Source of the DNA: Setoptus koraiensis
Taxonomy: Eukaryota > Arthropoda
Reading direction: 5' to 3'
Assembly: GCA_048013815.1 (NCBI GenBank)
Contig: CM106585.1
Coordinates: 3,286,001 to 3,350,000, forward strand
Length of the DNA stretch: 64,000 nucleotides
Both the position numbers and the translations under genes were made by a program. Under the pieces are notes generated by a model, which did not search any database, was not told the DNA's origin, and worked only from the letters and a program-made list of their open reading frames with translations. Positions within the stretch are counted from its first letter, which is position 1. Every line of letters starts with the position of its first letter. Below, in pieces: positions 43,062 to 55,300 of this stretch.

Positions 43062-45302
43062 TTAATTTTTCTGATGTGCAATGCCGTTCTTGACAGCATC
43101 GACACATCTGGCCATTGTTCTAGAGTTTCTCGATACGCAATCCGTCTGATAGTAGTCAGCCATTGATGATAGCTTGGGTTGTAAACTAAATTTCTTTTCT
43201 TGTGTCATCTTTAGTACCTCGCCTTTGCCGCTCTTTCGTAAAGGATCAAGGATAGTATTCAACTCAACATTCAAATATGAGTGACGGACCAAATGAGGCG
43301 ATATTTCTCTCATTCTTTCTCTCAACTCCAACAAAGTGTCATATGGTAGGTTTTTGTTTGTGAGCTCGGATAAGGCTCTGACTATTTTCCAATCCTCCCT
43401 TGCTAACGATGGGGGCGTGATGGCGGCAAGAGTTTGTTGCACTCTGCCCTCCATATTTACATAGGTTGCTTGCTTTTCTGTATATGCGCAACCAGGTAGA
43501 ACAACATCAGCCATTTCTGCACCAACATCACCATTGTGTCCTTGGTATATGACTAATCCATTTTTCGACAGAGGTAGCTTGTCGTCGTCAACTCCAAATA
43601 ACCATGTGATACTGGCATCTGAGTTGGGATCTCTTTCGAAGCTGGGTTTAAAACCTATGTCAAATGCAGCATTGTGTGAAGCTTGACCAGTCAGTATATT
43701 GAATTGGGCGTTGTATTTGTCCGCGATAGAACGTGTAACCTTGTAAATGTCGTTCTGGGGAACGGCTGATCCTCTGTGGCGAACTTGTTGGCCGAGAATT
43801 ATTGCAGGATTCTTAGCATTTTTCAGTTCGGTGGCCACTTTGTGGTTGCCCGATAAAATATCATTCAGATGACTCAATGAGTCACCTATATGTTCATAAT
43901 CATATAGTAAATCCATGTCTTTGGCACCAAAAACGGCGATCTTTTCTAAGGCATGATGTCTCCATGCTTTCCGAATCCTTGCGTTGAGGAGAGGGGCTTC
44001 GAAACGAGGATTCGCACCGATAATTACGAGGTAATCTATATCGTTGAATTCGAGTCCAGCGATAGTAGTGTTGAAAGTATAGTTCGTTCTAAAGTCTAGG
44101 TCTTTAAATGTTGGCAAAGCACCAGGATCTAATGATTGATCAATATGTACATATAGATTTTCACTGCCGTAACTGTTCAATAAATCCTTGATAGCTACCA
44201 TGGTTTCAGCGTCAGTCATAGGTCCGACGATTGCTTCGATAGAATTTGGATTTGTTACACTATTGAAATAATCAGCGAGTGTGATTAAAGCATCGCCCCA
44301 TGAGCTGACTTTCAGGTTGTCTTGTCGAGTTGGTCGCATCAATGGTTCGGTTAATCGTTGTGTCTTGAGACCATCTATCGGGGCATGTCTTGCCTTATCC
44401 GCAAGCCACTCCTCGTTGACATCATCGTTGGGGCGCGGTAGTATTCTAAGTAGATCATTGGCCCTCTGACAGACAGAAATATTAGATCCAACTGCATCGA
44501 AAACATCAACTGAATCGAACCTACGTAGTTCCCACGGCCTAGCAACGAAGGCATAAGGTTTTGAGGTCAGGGCTCCAACAGGACATAAGTCAACTATGTT
44601 GCCACTGAGTTCTGTTTTCAACAAAGTATCAGCTAGATAAGTACCAATTTGCATCTCATTTCCTCTACCATAGGTTCCCAGGTCATCTACTCCGGCAATT
44701 TCGTTCATAAAACGAACACACCGCGTGCAATGTATACATCTAGTCATGATAGTCTTGATCAAAGGTCCGACATTCTTATCTTCGACGGCTCTTTTAGGAT
44801 CCTTATAAATCTGTAATCGGGATCTATCAGATCCGAAAGACATCGCCTGGTCTTGAAGATCACATTCTCCACCTTGATCACAAATCGGACAATCTAGAGG
44901 GTGATTGTTTAGTAGAAACTCCATGACTCCTTCACGTGCTTTACGTGCCTTTTCTGATTGTGTATGTACTCTCATTCCATTCATGACGGGCATGGCACAA
45001 GAGGCAACTGGTTTAACACTTTTTTCCACCTCAACGAGACACATTCGACAATTGCCAGCAACTGATAATCTTTCATGATAACAAAATCTAGGTATTTCCA
45101 CACCGACTTTTGCCGCGGCTTCTAAAATTGTTGTTCCTGGTTCCACTTCCACTCTTTTGTTGTCTATCCAGAGCTCTGAATATTGCGGCTTCTGTTCCAC
45201 AACTGGCTGTTCTTTAGTAGTTGTAGACTGTAGTCTAGTCACCCCAATGCTCCTGATTTGACGCTTAAAGCAGCCCCTCACAGCTGGCTTGATTCTAATC
45301 AT
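43062..45302 (-). CDS. NDUFS1: NADH-ubiquinone oxidoreductase 75 kDa subunit, mitochondrial
   Basis: An intronless frame of 746 residues, close to the family length of about 727. It is the largest complex I subunit and carries electrons through iron-sulfur clusters in the matrix arm. A basic, hydroxylated N-terminus (MIRIKPAVRGCFKRQIRSIG) is a mitochondrial presequence. The 2Fe-2S ferredoxin domain has CYHERLSVAGNCRMC and a final C in VASC. The His-Cys 4Fe-4S site is HPLDCPICDQGGEC, and the next cluster is CIHCTRC with a distal C in VDLCPVGAL. The molybdopterin-fold region follows (SNISVCQRANDLLRILPR, RLTEPLMRP). All ligands are present, so it should be functional. It is divergent from IMP4, with 371 bp between the start codons. 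Confidence 0.98.
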   Translation of the reverse strand: MIRIKPAVRGCFKRQIRSIGVTRLQSTTTKEQPVVEQKPQYSELWIDNKRVEVEPGTTILEAAAKVGVEIPRFCYHERLSVAGNCRMCLVEVEKSVKPVASCAMPVMNGMRVHTQSEKARKAREGVMEFLLNNHPLDCPICDQGGECDLQDQAMSFGSDRSRLQIYKDPKRAVEDKNVGPLIKTIMTRCIHCTRCVRFMNEIAGVDDLGTYGRGNEMQIGTYLADTLLKTELSGNIVDLCPVGALTSKPYAFVARPWELRRFDSVDVFDAVGSNISVCQRANDLLRILPRPNDDVNEEWLADKARHAPIDGLKTQRLTEPLMRPTRQDNLKVSSWGDALITLADYFNSVTNPNSIEAIVGPMTDAETMVAIKDLLNSYGSENLYVHIDQSLDPGALPTFKDLDFRTNYTFNTTIAGLEFNDIDYLVIIGANPRFEAPLLNARIRKAWRHHALEKIAVFGAKDMDLLYDYEHIGDSLSHLNDILSGNHKVATELKNAKNPAIILGQQVRHRGSAVPQNDIYKVTRSIADKYNAQFNILTGQASHNAAFDIGFKPSFERDPNSDASITWLFGVDDDKLPLSKNGLVIYQGHNGDVGAEMADVVLPGCAYTEKQATYVNMEGRVQQTLAAITPPSLAREDWKIVRALSELTNKNLPYDTLLELRERMREISPHLVRHSYLNVELNTILDPLRKSGKGEVLKMTQEKKFSLQPKLSSMADYYQTDCVSRNSRTMARCVDAVKNGIAHQKN

Positions 45303-45673
45303 CTTTGAAAGAGCTTATTCTAACAGTTAATTTGAATCAGAGTGGGCAAATCAAATAAATATATAGACAGTTAGATGATAATAATAAACAACAACAGCAT
45401 TTGTAATCACAGGATGACACAGTGAATAATGATGAAAATGAATAAAACCCATGATCTTGTCAAGGATACAGCGAAGATCCTCGAATAACAAACAGAGAGT
45501 TCGCGCGATGTTTGAAATCCAAATTTCGCAATTGGAATTGCACGTGGATATGTTGTCCACAGCCATGCTGCCAATCATTGCACTTGTTATCAACGCCGCG
45601 TTCCAATGTTTTTTTTTTGTTGCAATTATTCCATCAATTAAATAATTATTATTATTAAAACAATTAATTTACA
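45303..45673. promoter_or_regulatory. Bidirectional promoter, NDUFS1 / IMP4
   Basis: Only 371 bp separate the divergent start codons, so this stretch must hold both promoters and leaders. It has no strong TATA box in the expected places; a CGCGCG-type word (TTCGCGCGATG) lies near the middle. AT-rich runs flank both starts. Confidence 0.6.
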
Positions 45674-46546
45674 ATGCTTCGTCAGCAACGGTTGAGGAGA
45701 GAATATCTCAATAGGAAGAACAAAGAGCAACAAAAAGATGCCAGCGTTAATGCCAAAAATTTAGTTAAGAAAGCCTTGGATGACAACACCATTCTACCTA
45801 AGGATGTGCGTGTTGGTGCGCTCAGTCTGGAGAAAACAAACGAAATTGATGTTGTAGGTGCTGATGAGCTGACCACCACCTATCAGGATGATGAATATAG
45901 ATGGGCCGGAATAGAGGATCCCAAGGTGGTTTTCACCACATCTAGAGATCCAAGTCAAAAATTGAAAATATTCGCAAAAGAAATGAAATTAATATTTCCA
46001 AACAGTCAACGTATAAATCGTGGAAATTACGATATCAAACAAATAGTTGAAGCTTGCAAATCAAATGAGATAACCGACCTGATACTACTTCATGAGACTA
46101 GGGGAGTTCCAGATGGCCTCATTGTTAGTCATTTCCCATTTGGACCCACAGCTTATTTTCAACTGGCTAATGTCGTTATGAGACACGATATTGGTGGTTT
46201 GAGTACGATGAGCGAAGCTTTCCCGCATCTTATATTCGAGAATATGAAATCTAAGCTCGGATTGCGAGTCACAAATATCTTGAAGAATTTATTTCCTGTA
46301 CCCAAACCCGACAGTCATAGAATAATGACTTTTGTTAATCAAGATGATTTTATTTCATTCAGGCATCATAATTACAAAAAGGTCGATGGCCAGATCGAAT
46401 TGGCGGAGGTTGGTCCTAGATTCGAGCTAAAACTTTACGACATAAAACTCGCGACCATTGATCATGCCGATTCTGCCAACAGCGAATGGTCATTGAGGCC
46501 GTACATGAACACAGCGAAAAAACGCAGATTTTTAAGCGATGTATGA
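45674..46546 (+). CDS. IMP4: U3 small nucleolar ribonucleoprotein IMP4 (Brix domain)
   Basis: 290 residues, intronless, matching the family length of about 290. The N-terminal basic helix (MLRQQRLRREYLNRKNKEQQ) is the IMP4 signature. The Brix domain follows from about residue 90 (VFTTSRDPSQKLKIFAKEMK, FPNSQRINRGNYDI, HETRGVPDGLIVSHFPFGPT), ending with VGPRFELKLYDIKL. IMP4 joins IMP3 and MPP10 in the U3 snoRNP for 18S rRNA processing in the nucleolus. The start is the first Met, directly after an AT-rich leader. Confidence 0.97.
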   Translation: MLRQQRLRREYLNRKNKEQQKDASVNAKNLVKKALDDNTILPKDVRVGALSLEKTNEIDVVGADELTTTYQDDEYRWAGIEDPKVVFTTSRDPSQKLKIFAKEMKLIFPNSQRINRGNYDIKQIVEACKSNEITDLILLHETRGVPDGLIVSHFPFGPTAYFQLANVVMRHDIGGLSTMSEAFPHLIFENMKSKLGLRVTNILKNLFPVPKPDSHRIMTFVNQDDFISFRHHNYKKVDGQIELAEVGPRFELKLYDIKLATIDHADSANSEWSLRPYMNTAKKRRFLSDV

Positions 46547-48326
46547 ATAAACTAAGACCTACAACTTCATCAAGACCAAACAATGGTAATCTCTACAACC
46601 CCACTAACGTACCCTTCTCCTATCGAATAGTAACAGATCTTTTGTATTGGTTTGTTTGCAATTTGACAAAGATAATTACAATATTATATGCGCAAGGTCA
46701 GGTGAAAATATTCGTTGAGTATGAATGTAATTGAGAGAGGTAACATGTACAGAGTTGATTACAATAATAGTTGAATAGTTTGGCGGTTGAATTTACAAGA
46801 GAGAGAGAGAGAGAGAGAGAGAAAGTGACAAAATTGATCAAGCAATCCGAAAAGGATCATTAACGTTATGTTAATAAGCCCGGAATCACTATAGTTGCAC
46901 TGAGATAATTGCATATAACAACAAAAAGAAAGAACCACTCTCATCTTAAAGGTGTGTCAGGTGTTGATGGCAAAACGAAATGGTGGTCGGATAATTTGTT
47001 GCATCTAATCTAAGGGACGCAACAAAGAAAAGATGAGTGTTGGTCAAGTTTTGCGTGAGGTTAACACGAAATTTATGAGTCGGATATTATGGAGATGATG
47101 ATTAAACAAGTAACAACATAACGCTCATTAGCATTGAGAGACCAACTTAAACCAATATGTCCATTCTCACCTGTTGTTGCATATTCATTATGTTATGTTG
47201 TACTCTTGTTGTTGCTCCCGTGATACTGCTGTTGTTGTTGCTTAATTTTTATCTGTTTTGTACGCTTTCATGCGATGATATATTCTGTCTGATTTATTTG
47301 TGTGTTTGTAAGACGTTATCACACATAATCTCAATTGATGATGATTCAAGTTAAGATAGAATCATCAAGATGATGAGCGTCGTTATGAGCGATCCCGGTG
47401 ACTTGTAACGACGATTCAAGTGTGAGTGTGTTTATAATTGATGATCCGTTTGAGTTTATATTATTAAAAATTATCTATCGCTTGTCATCTGATGGCTTCC
47501 GCTGGTAACCATCGCCTGTGTGTGTAACTGTGGCGAATGCAAACGACTGGCTCTTTTCTCTCATTTCCTTGGTCATTTCTTTTGGCATCTTATATTAATG
47601 ATGCAACACACTAGCTGCAGACTAGCCGTTGATACCGTTAATCAAAATGGCCGATTAATGTATGAATGTTTGTGTGTGCGTGTGGTCACTGTGTGCCAGC
47701 ACAAGGTGTCGATTAGCTTCCTCGATTATATAATATCCTGTGTGATATTGATGGAAGCGTGGGCCAAGGACCGAAGCAAATATTTCTCGTTAGATAAGGT
47801 TGCACGCATACAGTTAACCAGGTATATACATAATATAAGTACAGTATAAAGTTATTTAGCTATATACACATGTGAGTGATTGATTACAGTGCAAGTGGTC
47901 GACCATTCCGAAAGAAGCGTTCTTCGTCATGCACTTTCGCTGCCGTCGCCGACCAGTTTGCGTTGTCGTTCACCTCCCTTCCTCTTGAGCTTCTCTCAAT
48001 ATATTTTTATCATATCATTTTGCGCCAAGTTAAGAGTGGCCAGTTGAGACGATGTTGCGACCGGCTCACCAAGTAAACTCTCTTCAAACAGTTTCGTCTA
48101 TAATTAGTTTAATATCTATAGACGTTTTATTCGGGAAAGCAGCATGCAGTGAAACGATTAAGTGAATGAGGGAGGATGCTGCTTTGAGCTATCTGCTCGA
48201 CAGTGGCCCATCATCAATCAATTCGCTGGACAAAAGTCAAATAATTAAAGAGCAACGGCTAGATGGTCGGGCAACTAGAAATTCATCAGTGATAAGTGTG
48301 TGTGTGTGTGTGTGCGTTATGTTAGA
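46547..48326. other. Intergenic, simple repeats only
   Basis: 3' flanks of IMP4 and of the anchored low-complexity gene. A GA dinucleotide run lies at about 46799-46822 and GT runs at about 48297-48315. The hydrophobic plus-strand frame near 47157 is a product of T-rich sequence. Confidence 0.5.
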
Positions 48327-51300
48327 TTAGGTTAATAACGGTCTTACAGTCGATGTTGAATGAAATTGCATAATGGCAAATATGGCAAACAATATGGTGG
48401 CCAGAAACACTATTAAAGCCAATGTAACCGTTCCTATACAAAGTTTTCTTTCGCGCTGTTTATCACGTTGCACCCAAATTATATTGTCTCTTTGAAGACG
48501 TTTCAATTGCTTTCTATTTAATTGCGACTTCACGTGCTGCTGCTGCTGATTGTGATGACTGTGATGATGATGCTCACCCATGGACAATATGTGCTGATGG
48601 TGATTATGATGATTGTACAAATAATTATGCCCATGATACGGATGCACGATTGTGGCAGGATGCTGATGATGAAACATAATATTAGGAGCCACCTTATTGA
48701 GTCTCATTGGCGTTGAAATCTTGTTAGTGGTAGTAGTAGTTTGTTTATTTGTTGCGTCAGCGCTTCTGCTGCATAGGTCTGGCTGCAACAACCGGTTGTT
48801 TTGCATACGCACAGTGAAGCCGGGCAAGGCGCCAAATAATCTGGCACCTTTAGATTTATTTGGCATTTGTTGTTTGTTGCAATTGACGACAGGTTTATTG
48901 TTGATCCTATCAACAGCTCTCACACTGTGATGCTTGTGCTGCTGAATTAAGTTATTCGGACAATAGTTTGAATGGTTGCTGTTGTTGTTGCTGTTGCCGT
49001 TATGATAATGAAGCGCCGTCCAAGGTGGCGGCAGGTATGGTGCTTGTTGCATGGTGTATATTTGATGATGATTATGATTAATTGAGCGCGGTGTGGGATA
49101 AAAATATATTGCATTATTATAATGTTCCTGGCTGTTAGATGGATCATTTCTTTGCGACTGAGGTAACGGTAGTAGGTGCGCCTGTGAGCATGGCTGCAAT
49201 TGAATTGTGTGATTTGTTGTCAATTGGTCAATAGACGACTGATGCCGTCTTGACTGTAGCTTAACTTGTGACTTTTCACCGCCATTTTGATTAGTAGTGG
49301 TTGGCGCAGTTTGTAGTTGTTGCTTGCTTGCTTCATCAGCCGCTTGTTTTGAGCTGAAATCAGGAGCAATGTTGTTCAACGATTGCCTCTGTTGGTCGTT
49401 GTCGTCGTCGTCGTCGTCGACAATATCCTCGATTACGTGATCAACTGACGCTATTACTGTTCTAGGCGGACTTAGGCGTTTTATGTTGACGGGCACGTTA
49501 TCCAGGCCAGTATTAAGTTGGTGGCCTATGTTGTTTGTTTTATCATTACTCGTTGATGGTTTCTTGAGTTTGCTGATCGGACTAGTGTTGTCGTCTAGAT
49601 AATCTAGATGATTATGACAGTGCTTAGTTGCTATTGGACTATCGTCGGCAATCGGAATCAATTTGGCAGCATCTATTCTGATGGCGTTAGACGGTGGCGG
49701 CCCGTCAAATGGCAGTGCTATTGTTGGCGCCGAAAAAGGTTCCAGCATGGAATGCAAATGTAACGGTGGCAACAGATTTGGTGCTATATTATATATGTTG
49801 TTAAAACTATTGTCCAATTGACAGATACAATTGAATTGCTGCTGCTGCTGCTCGTTGCTGGCCTGAACTGTTTGTGTCGCTGCGGCGAAAGCGTCCAAGT
49901 GCGTATATTGTTGCCGCATCGCCTGTTGTTTTTCGTTGTAGTTGGTCGTCATGTCGAAAAATTCTGAGGCTTTCGGTTCATTTGTGTGGCAACCTGAGGC
50001 ACCGTCAGTGGTGTCTAGTCTCGAATGCTTGCTCACTTTTCTAGCTGAGCTCGCTGTAGGTTTGTCTGACACACCTGTTGTCATACTGTCACTTGTGGAG
50101 TTGGTTATTTTTTCGTCCTCTATTCGATTGTTGTTGATGTATTCAGCCAGTGACTTCATTGAAAAAGTGTTCGCTTGCTGTTGGATGGTGCATTTGTTAT
50201 TATTCATATTGTTGATACTATTGTGTTTGTTGTTGTTGCTGCTGTTGCTGCTGTTGTTGTTGTGATCATCATTATTTGTTGGTGTTTTCTTGTTGCGTTG
50301 TTCTTGTCCAACTTGCTCAAGTTGCGACTTCTTAACCGCCGATTCACTTTCGATTCCGTCATTGTTTGGCTGAGATTTGTAACATCTACCTATGACAGAA
50401 TCGGCATTGTTTGCGTCATGCTCATTCAACAATGTTAACCGCTTATTGTTGACATCGTCATTGGGCAAATGAGACGACGAATATGAATAATTGATGCACT
50501 TAGACGCTTGAGCTAAATCATAGGAACCCTTTCTAACCATTAGAGATGATGTAGACGACATGAACTTGTTATTATTATTATTATTATTTGCAACAGTTGA
50601 ATTTGTCATAGTCGATGTCAGGCTGCCACAGTCTTGTTTGTCCATTGTTGTACCATTGCTGGCCTCATGCGACAGCGCCGCCAACGGTACGAGTGGCTCC
50701 CCGAGCTCGTTGTGTCTTGTCATTTGATTGTTACCATTATCGTCGTCGCCAGCAATCTGTTGATTCTGCTCTGCCGTTATTGAGCGTAGCTGTTGGTCGG
50801 TGTGTTTGTCGGTGTGTTTGTCAGCGTGTTTGTCGGTGTGTTTGTATCAATTGAATTTGAGTTGCGCGAAAGAAACAAAGTGATTGATTAATCAGTGAGT
50901 CGGACTGGTTCGCTCTCGCTAAATAGATAGGTCGTGATAATTATCGTTAAACTGTTTGTTTGTGGTCAGTGGCAGCAAACATGGATGCATTAAGAGTAAT
51001 GGCGATGCATTTATGCTAATTGAATGGGCTCCGGCAAGCGGCTCAATCGGTCGCCAATCAATGATTGGCAAGTGTGTGTGTGTGTTGTGCTCCAATTTAA
51101 TCGTAGTGCAGCGCAACGCAGCACAACGCATCGCATCGCCACTGCCGGTATTTATCGGCATCTCTCGGCAACAAAGACCGATTTTAGGTCACTCAATTGA
51201 TCCAATTATCTAGCTCATACACAACTCATTAAAACTCTCCTTTGATTTAGACAAGTTTTTCTACTTTTTTTATCTTTTCACTCTTGATACTCGTCGGCTC

Positions 51301-52397
51301 GTTTCTCCCTCATTCACAATTTGCCCTCTGGCTCGTTCATTGGCTTGTATCATTCACTGAGTGCGCTCTCTTTTCCAGACACACACACACACACTGTCTC
51401 TTTGGGCAATCCCTATATATCAACAGCTATCCGTGTAGTCATTATTTGAGAGCTGGCTACACACACACACACACACATGTACATTGAATTATTTCGAGGT
51501 GCACTCAACGGATTCAATCATAACGGAGGCCGCTCGATGGCCCTCTTAGCAGCTTCTGGCTGTCGATTGTCGGATTCTGCAACTCACCTGTTGGCATATG
51601 ACACAATTAGCGCATTCTCTGCCATTGTTGTTGGTGCCGTTTGTGTCGCCCGTTGCTCGTTGTTGCTTATCGTCTGATTTGTTGATCGTGTTGTTTTCTT
51701 CTCTTGTTTCGCCGTTGTTTTCGTTTGGCCAATCTGACGCCTGTCGATAGTTGTTTGCATGGGCATTTGCTGTTGTTGATTTGTTCACAAAATGGCTCAA
51801 TTTTGTGCCACTGGCCTGTCTGGTCTTGTCATCGCAATCTAGGCAGCTTTGCACGGGCGAGTCGGTGGCGCCAGATTCATAGGCAGACGAGTGCGAATTA
51901 CACTGTTGTTTGCTGCTGCCCGTTCGGCTGAAATACTCGGCCGACGAACGTTTCGAATCAAAACTGTATCGCCGCTCTAGCACAATTGTGGGCGCACCGT
52001 TACGCAACGACAAACGAGCCTGGCACCGGCGATCTATTTGTATGCTCTGTGGCATGTATTTGGGCGCTCTTGTTGTTGTTGTTGCTGCTTCCGGTGGTTT
52101 GTGTTGCGACATTTGTTTCGTCGATTTCAAATCGTGACTCGACGGCTTGCTCAGATGAGCGATTTGGGTTAGATCTTGCACCATTTTGTTGAGAGTGTCC
52201 AAATTGTCGCACTTGTTGCTGTTGCTGCTGCTGGCTTGCTGTTGGTCGTCGACGCTGTCGTTGTCGTTGTCGACCATTATGCGCTCTAACAGGTCGTCCA
52301 TGACTGAGGCCACTTCAAAATAATTTGCTGCTGCCGCTGACACTTGTGAGTCGGTGCTGTCGGTTAGCGCGTTCGCGCGCTGCCGCTGTGTATTCAT
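48327..52397 (-). CDS. Low-complexity protein with C-terminal membrane anchor, two exons
   Basis: Exon 1 (52397-51588) ends CVICQQ at a CAG|GTGAGT donor. Exon 2 (50789-48327) begins after an AACAG acceptor. They join in phase 0 across a 798-bp intron to give 1,090 residues. Exon 1 carries a Ser/Tyr-rich conserved-looking patch (RRYSFDSKRSSAEYFSRTG) and Cys residues near its end. Exon 2 is Asn/Gln/His-rich, with a basic segment (RKQLKRLQRDNIIWVQRDKQ) just before a single strong transmembrane helix (TLALIVFLATILFAIFAIMQ) and a short tail. This fits a type II or tail-anchored protein with a large cytoplasmic part. I do not recognise the family; a neural or developmental role is only a guess from its long flanking DNA. 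Confidence 0.65.
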
Positions 52398-55300
52398 GAT
52401 TGTGGTTGGTTGCGTAAACTGTGAGTGTCACTTTCATTCGTAACAACTTGCTGCCGCTGATTGTGTTTTGACGTTTCGATATATTGACACACAAATATTC
52501 ACTTCAATACGTTTGCTTGATGAGTGACGCGCTCGACGTTCAGCGCGCTCAACGTTTAATGCGCTCTGTTGCGATGATAGATATATTCTAATACGCTCGA
52601 CGTTTAATGCGCTCGACGTTAATGCATCGCGCCCAGCGTTGGCTTAATTGGTTAATTAACGCGATTAATTAATTGGCACGTGTGATAGCTGCTAATACAT
52701 GTCACTGTGGGCACAAGCGAGACGTGTGTCGACATGCGAGTTGTGTCGTCGACTAATGGTCAGTTTGCGATATAATCCTGGTCGTTAAGCGCGGCTAACC
52801 GGCGCGCTGGCATTAGTAGTGGCGAATTAATACTGTTAATACTCCAATGTGCAAGTTGGCCGATGATGCTCGCTTAGCGCCGCTGCAATTCGCTGCCCGG
52901 CGCCATTCGAAAGTCAAACCTGTCCCTGTCTGCTAATGGATGCTCAAATTAACATGTTACTGTGTGTGTTTGCTCGGCCAGTCTTGTCGATAATGTTAGA
53001 TTGTGTAAGGCGCTCAAGTGGACTGAGGCGTTACGTAAGCGTGTGTCACAATTTCATAATTATTACTATTATTTGCGTGTGTGTGTGTGTTGCTACTAAA
53101 TGATTAAAAGTGAAGAAGATAACGCATTCAAGTTAATAAGACGACGACGACGACGACAACAACGATAAAGTGGGAGTTGGGAATGGTTCAGTTGGCCGGC
53201 TTGAACTCATGAACTCATGTATATGCAAGAGCATGCACAGCCAGCCCGACTCTGGCCGCCAGAGAGCTTATCCCGCTCGCTCGCTAAGACAACTGTTGCT
53301 GCTGGAACCCTTCCACCCCCTACCGCAAGCAAGCGAGAGTTAAATCATTGATAGTCGCACTAAATGGCGAGCGCAACAACTACACCTAAGGCCAACTTTT
53401 GACTCAACTGTGCTGTTGTTACTTTATTAAGCAACGGCAACAACATGTGATTGATTGTGAGCAACACTGACCGACCGGCAACTGGACCCAAGCGAGGGGG
53501 AAGTCAGCTTTTCACCTGTCGTAATGTTTACTGACGCTGCTGTTGCCGTTGCTAGTGCCGCTGATGTTGATGTTGCCGTTGCGTCATGTTAACTGAGTGT
53601 CTGGCTCGGCTCACTCATCAATTAAATGCGTGCTTAATTGATTGCTTAAGAGCACACCAGCCAGCACACATGATGATGCTGATCAAGTCAAACAAATAAA
53701 ACGAGAAACGCCGAGAATCGCTATTCCACCAGCGTATTACACCATGGCCCAATGCATGAGACGGGCCATCGGATGAGCCCACACCGGCCAGTGCATGAGA
53801 CGCCTCGACAGACGTCTTGATGACTTTTGATTTTGCATTCAGCTTGTCTGCTCGCTGCAACTGGCGCGTCCACTATGTCAAATTTGATTTGGCAACAGCA
53901 AACAAAAACGAACAAACGCAGGAAAGAAAGAAAGTGCATTCATAAATAGCCCCTCGCACTATAACTATCTGACAGCTTCGCAGGCTGCCCATGGAAGAAA
54001 AAATGAAGACAACAACAAAAAGTGATTATTAGATATATATAAATATATACACTCAAAAGAGAGAGAGAGTGTATATATGAAAAAATAACGAGAAAAAAAA
54101 AACAAATAGCGCCGATACTAATAATAATAGAGCCAGCATGTGAGACTCACTCTCTCCGGTATCAATCGTGCAGCGACCTAATCAACTCGCTGACGATCGT
54201 CCGGCTGAATGTATATTATGCGCTTTATATCGGTGCTATATAATGACGCCAATGAACAGATTACACACACTCACTTTGAATAGCGCAAATTAAGCGATGG
54301 CCAACTACACTCGTTAGTTGTTTATTTTTCTCTTCACCTGTAACTGTAACTTACAAACTTACTTGTCAGACTTATTTGAACTCTCAAACATTCAAATTGG
54401 AGTTTGAGCAATCTTTTGCTTCAACAACCCAGCGAAGAAGCGAGCGCATCCATTAAGCTCTGAAAATCTAGTTAATTGTTAACTAGAGTATCGTCGCAGC
54501 TTAACCCAGCCATAAATAGGCTTACACAATGCGTTTGGGCAACAATATTTATTTATTATTATTATTATTGTTTTGTATCACAGCAACCTGAGAGATGGGC
54601 AGCAATTGTTTTTCAACTCATTTGCCTTATTATTCGCATACACGCGATACGATTTATATTGATGCTGGCGCTCTTCTATTATCTACACATTCTGGCGGCA
54701 TTTTGCTGCACTGGTCGGCCGACCGAACGACCGACTTACTTGTTTTGCAAGTGTTAGATAAGATCTAATCAATTCGAAAGTTAAATGAATATTTCTTCAT
54801 TCTAAAAATTACCGTTTCTTTCAAACTCTTGCAACTAGCTCTCATTTAATGCCGCCGCTGCACATACTTAGATATCGTAAGCTTATATTCAGTATGCGTT
54901 CGCTTTTATCGATTAGAATCACTAACTAACCAAACTGAATCAAACTGTTTAATTATTCGTGTGGCCAGAGGCTGTCATTCAAGCGCCAAGCGAATATAAT
55001 GATACCGATACAGGAATAATTTTGATTTATTCACCAATTTATTCAGCAAGTGCCATTGTGCGATTGTGATTCACCGGTTGCTTTAGTTAACATGTTGCCG
55101 GTGCATTTGAATAAGACGTTGTTGTTAGCTGTACCGGTAATTGGTTGCGCTTGTCTAAGTGGATCACTTACAAATTACTGTGAACATCAAACACAGGTTG
55201 ACATCCGATGCTTGGCGCCGGCCAGTTTAGTGAAATCGATTATGTCATCACTCAAAAACGCAAAACGGTTGCAGGCAATGTCATTTAGTAGCTTGTTGTT

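Noticed and set aside
47157-47354. Hydrophobic plus-strand frame
   Set aside because: Composition follows T-rich sequence, with no promoter, family or conserved pattern.
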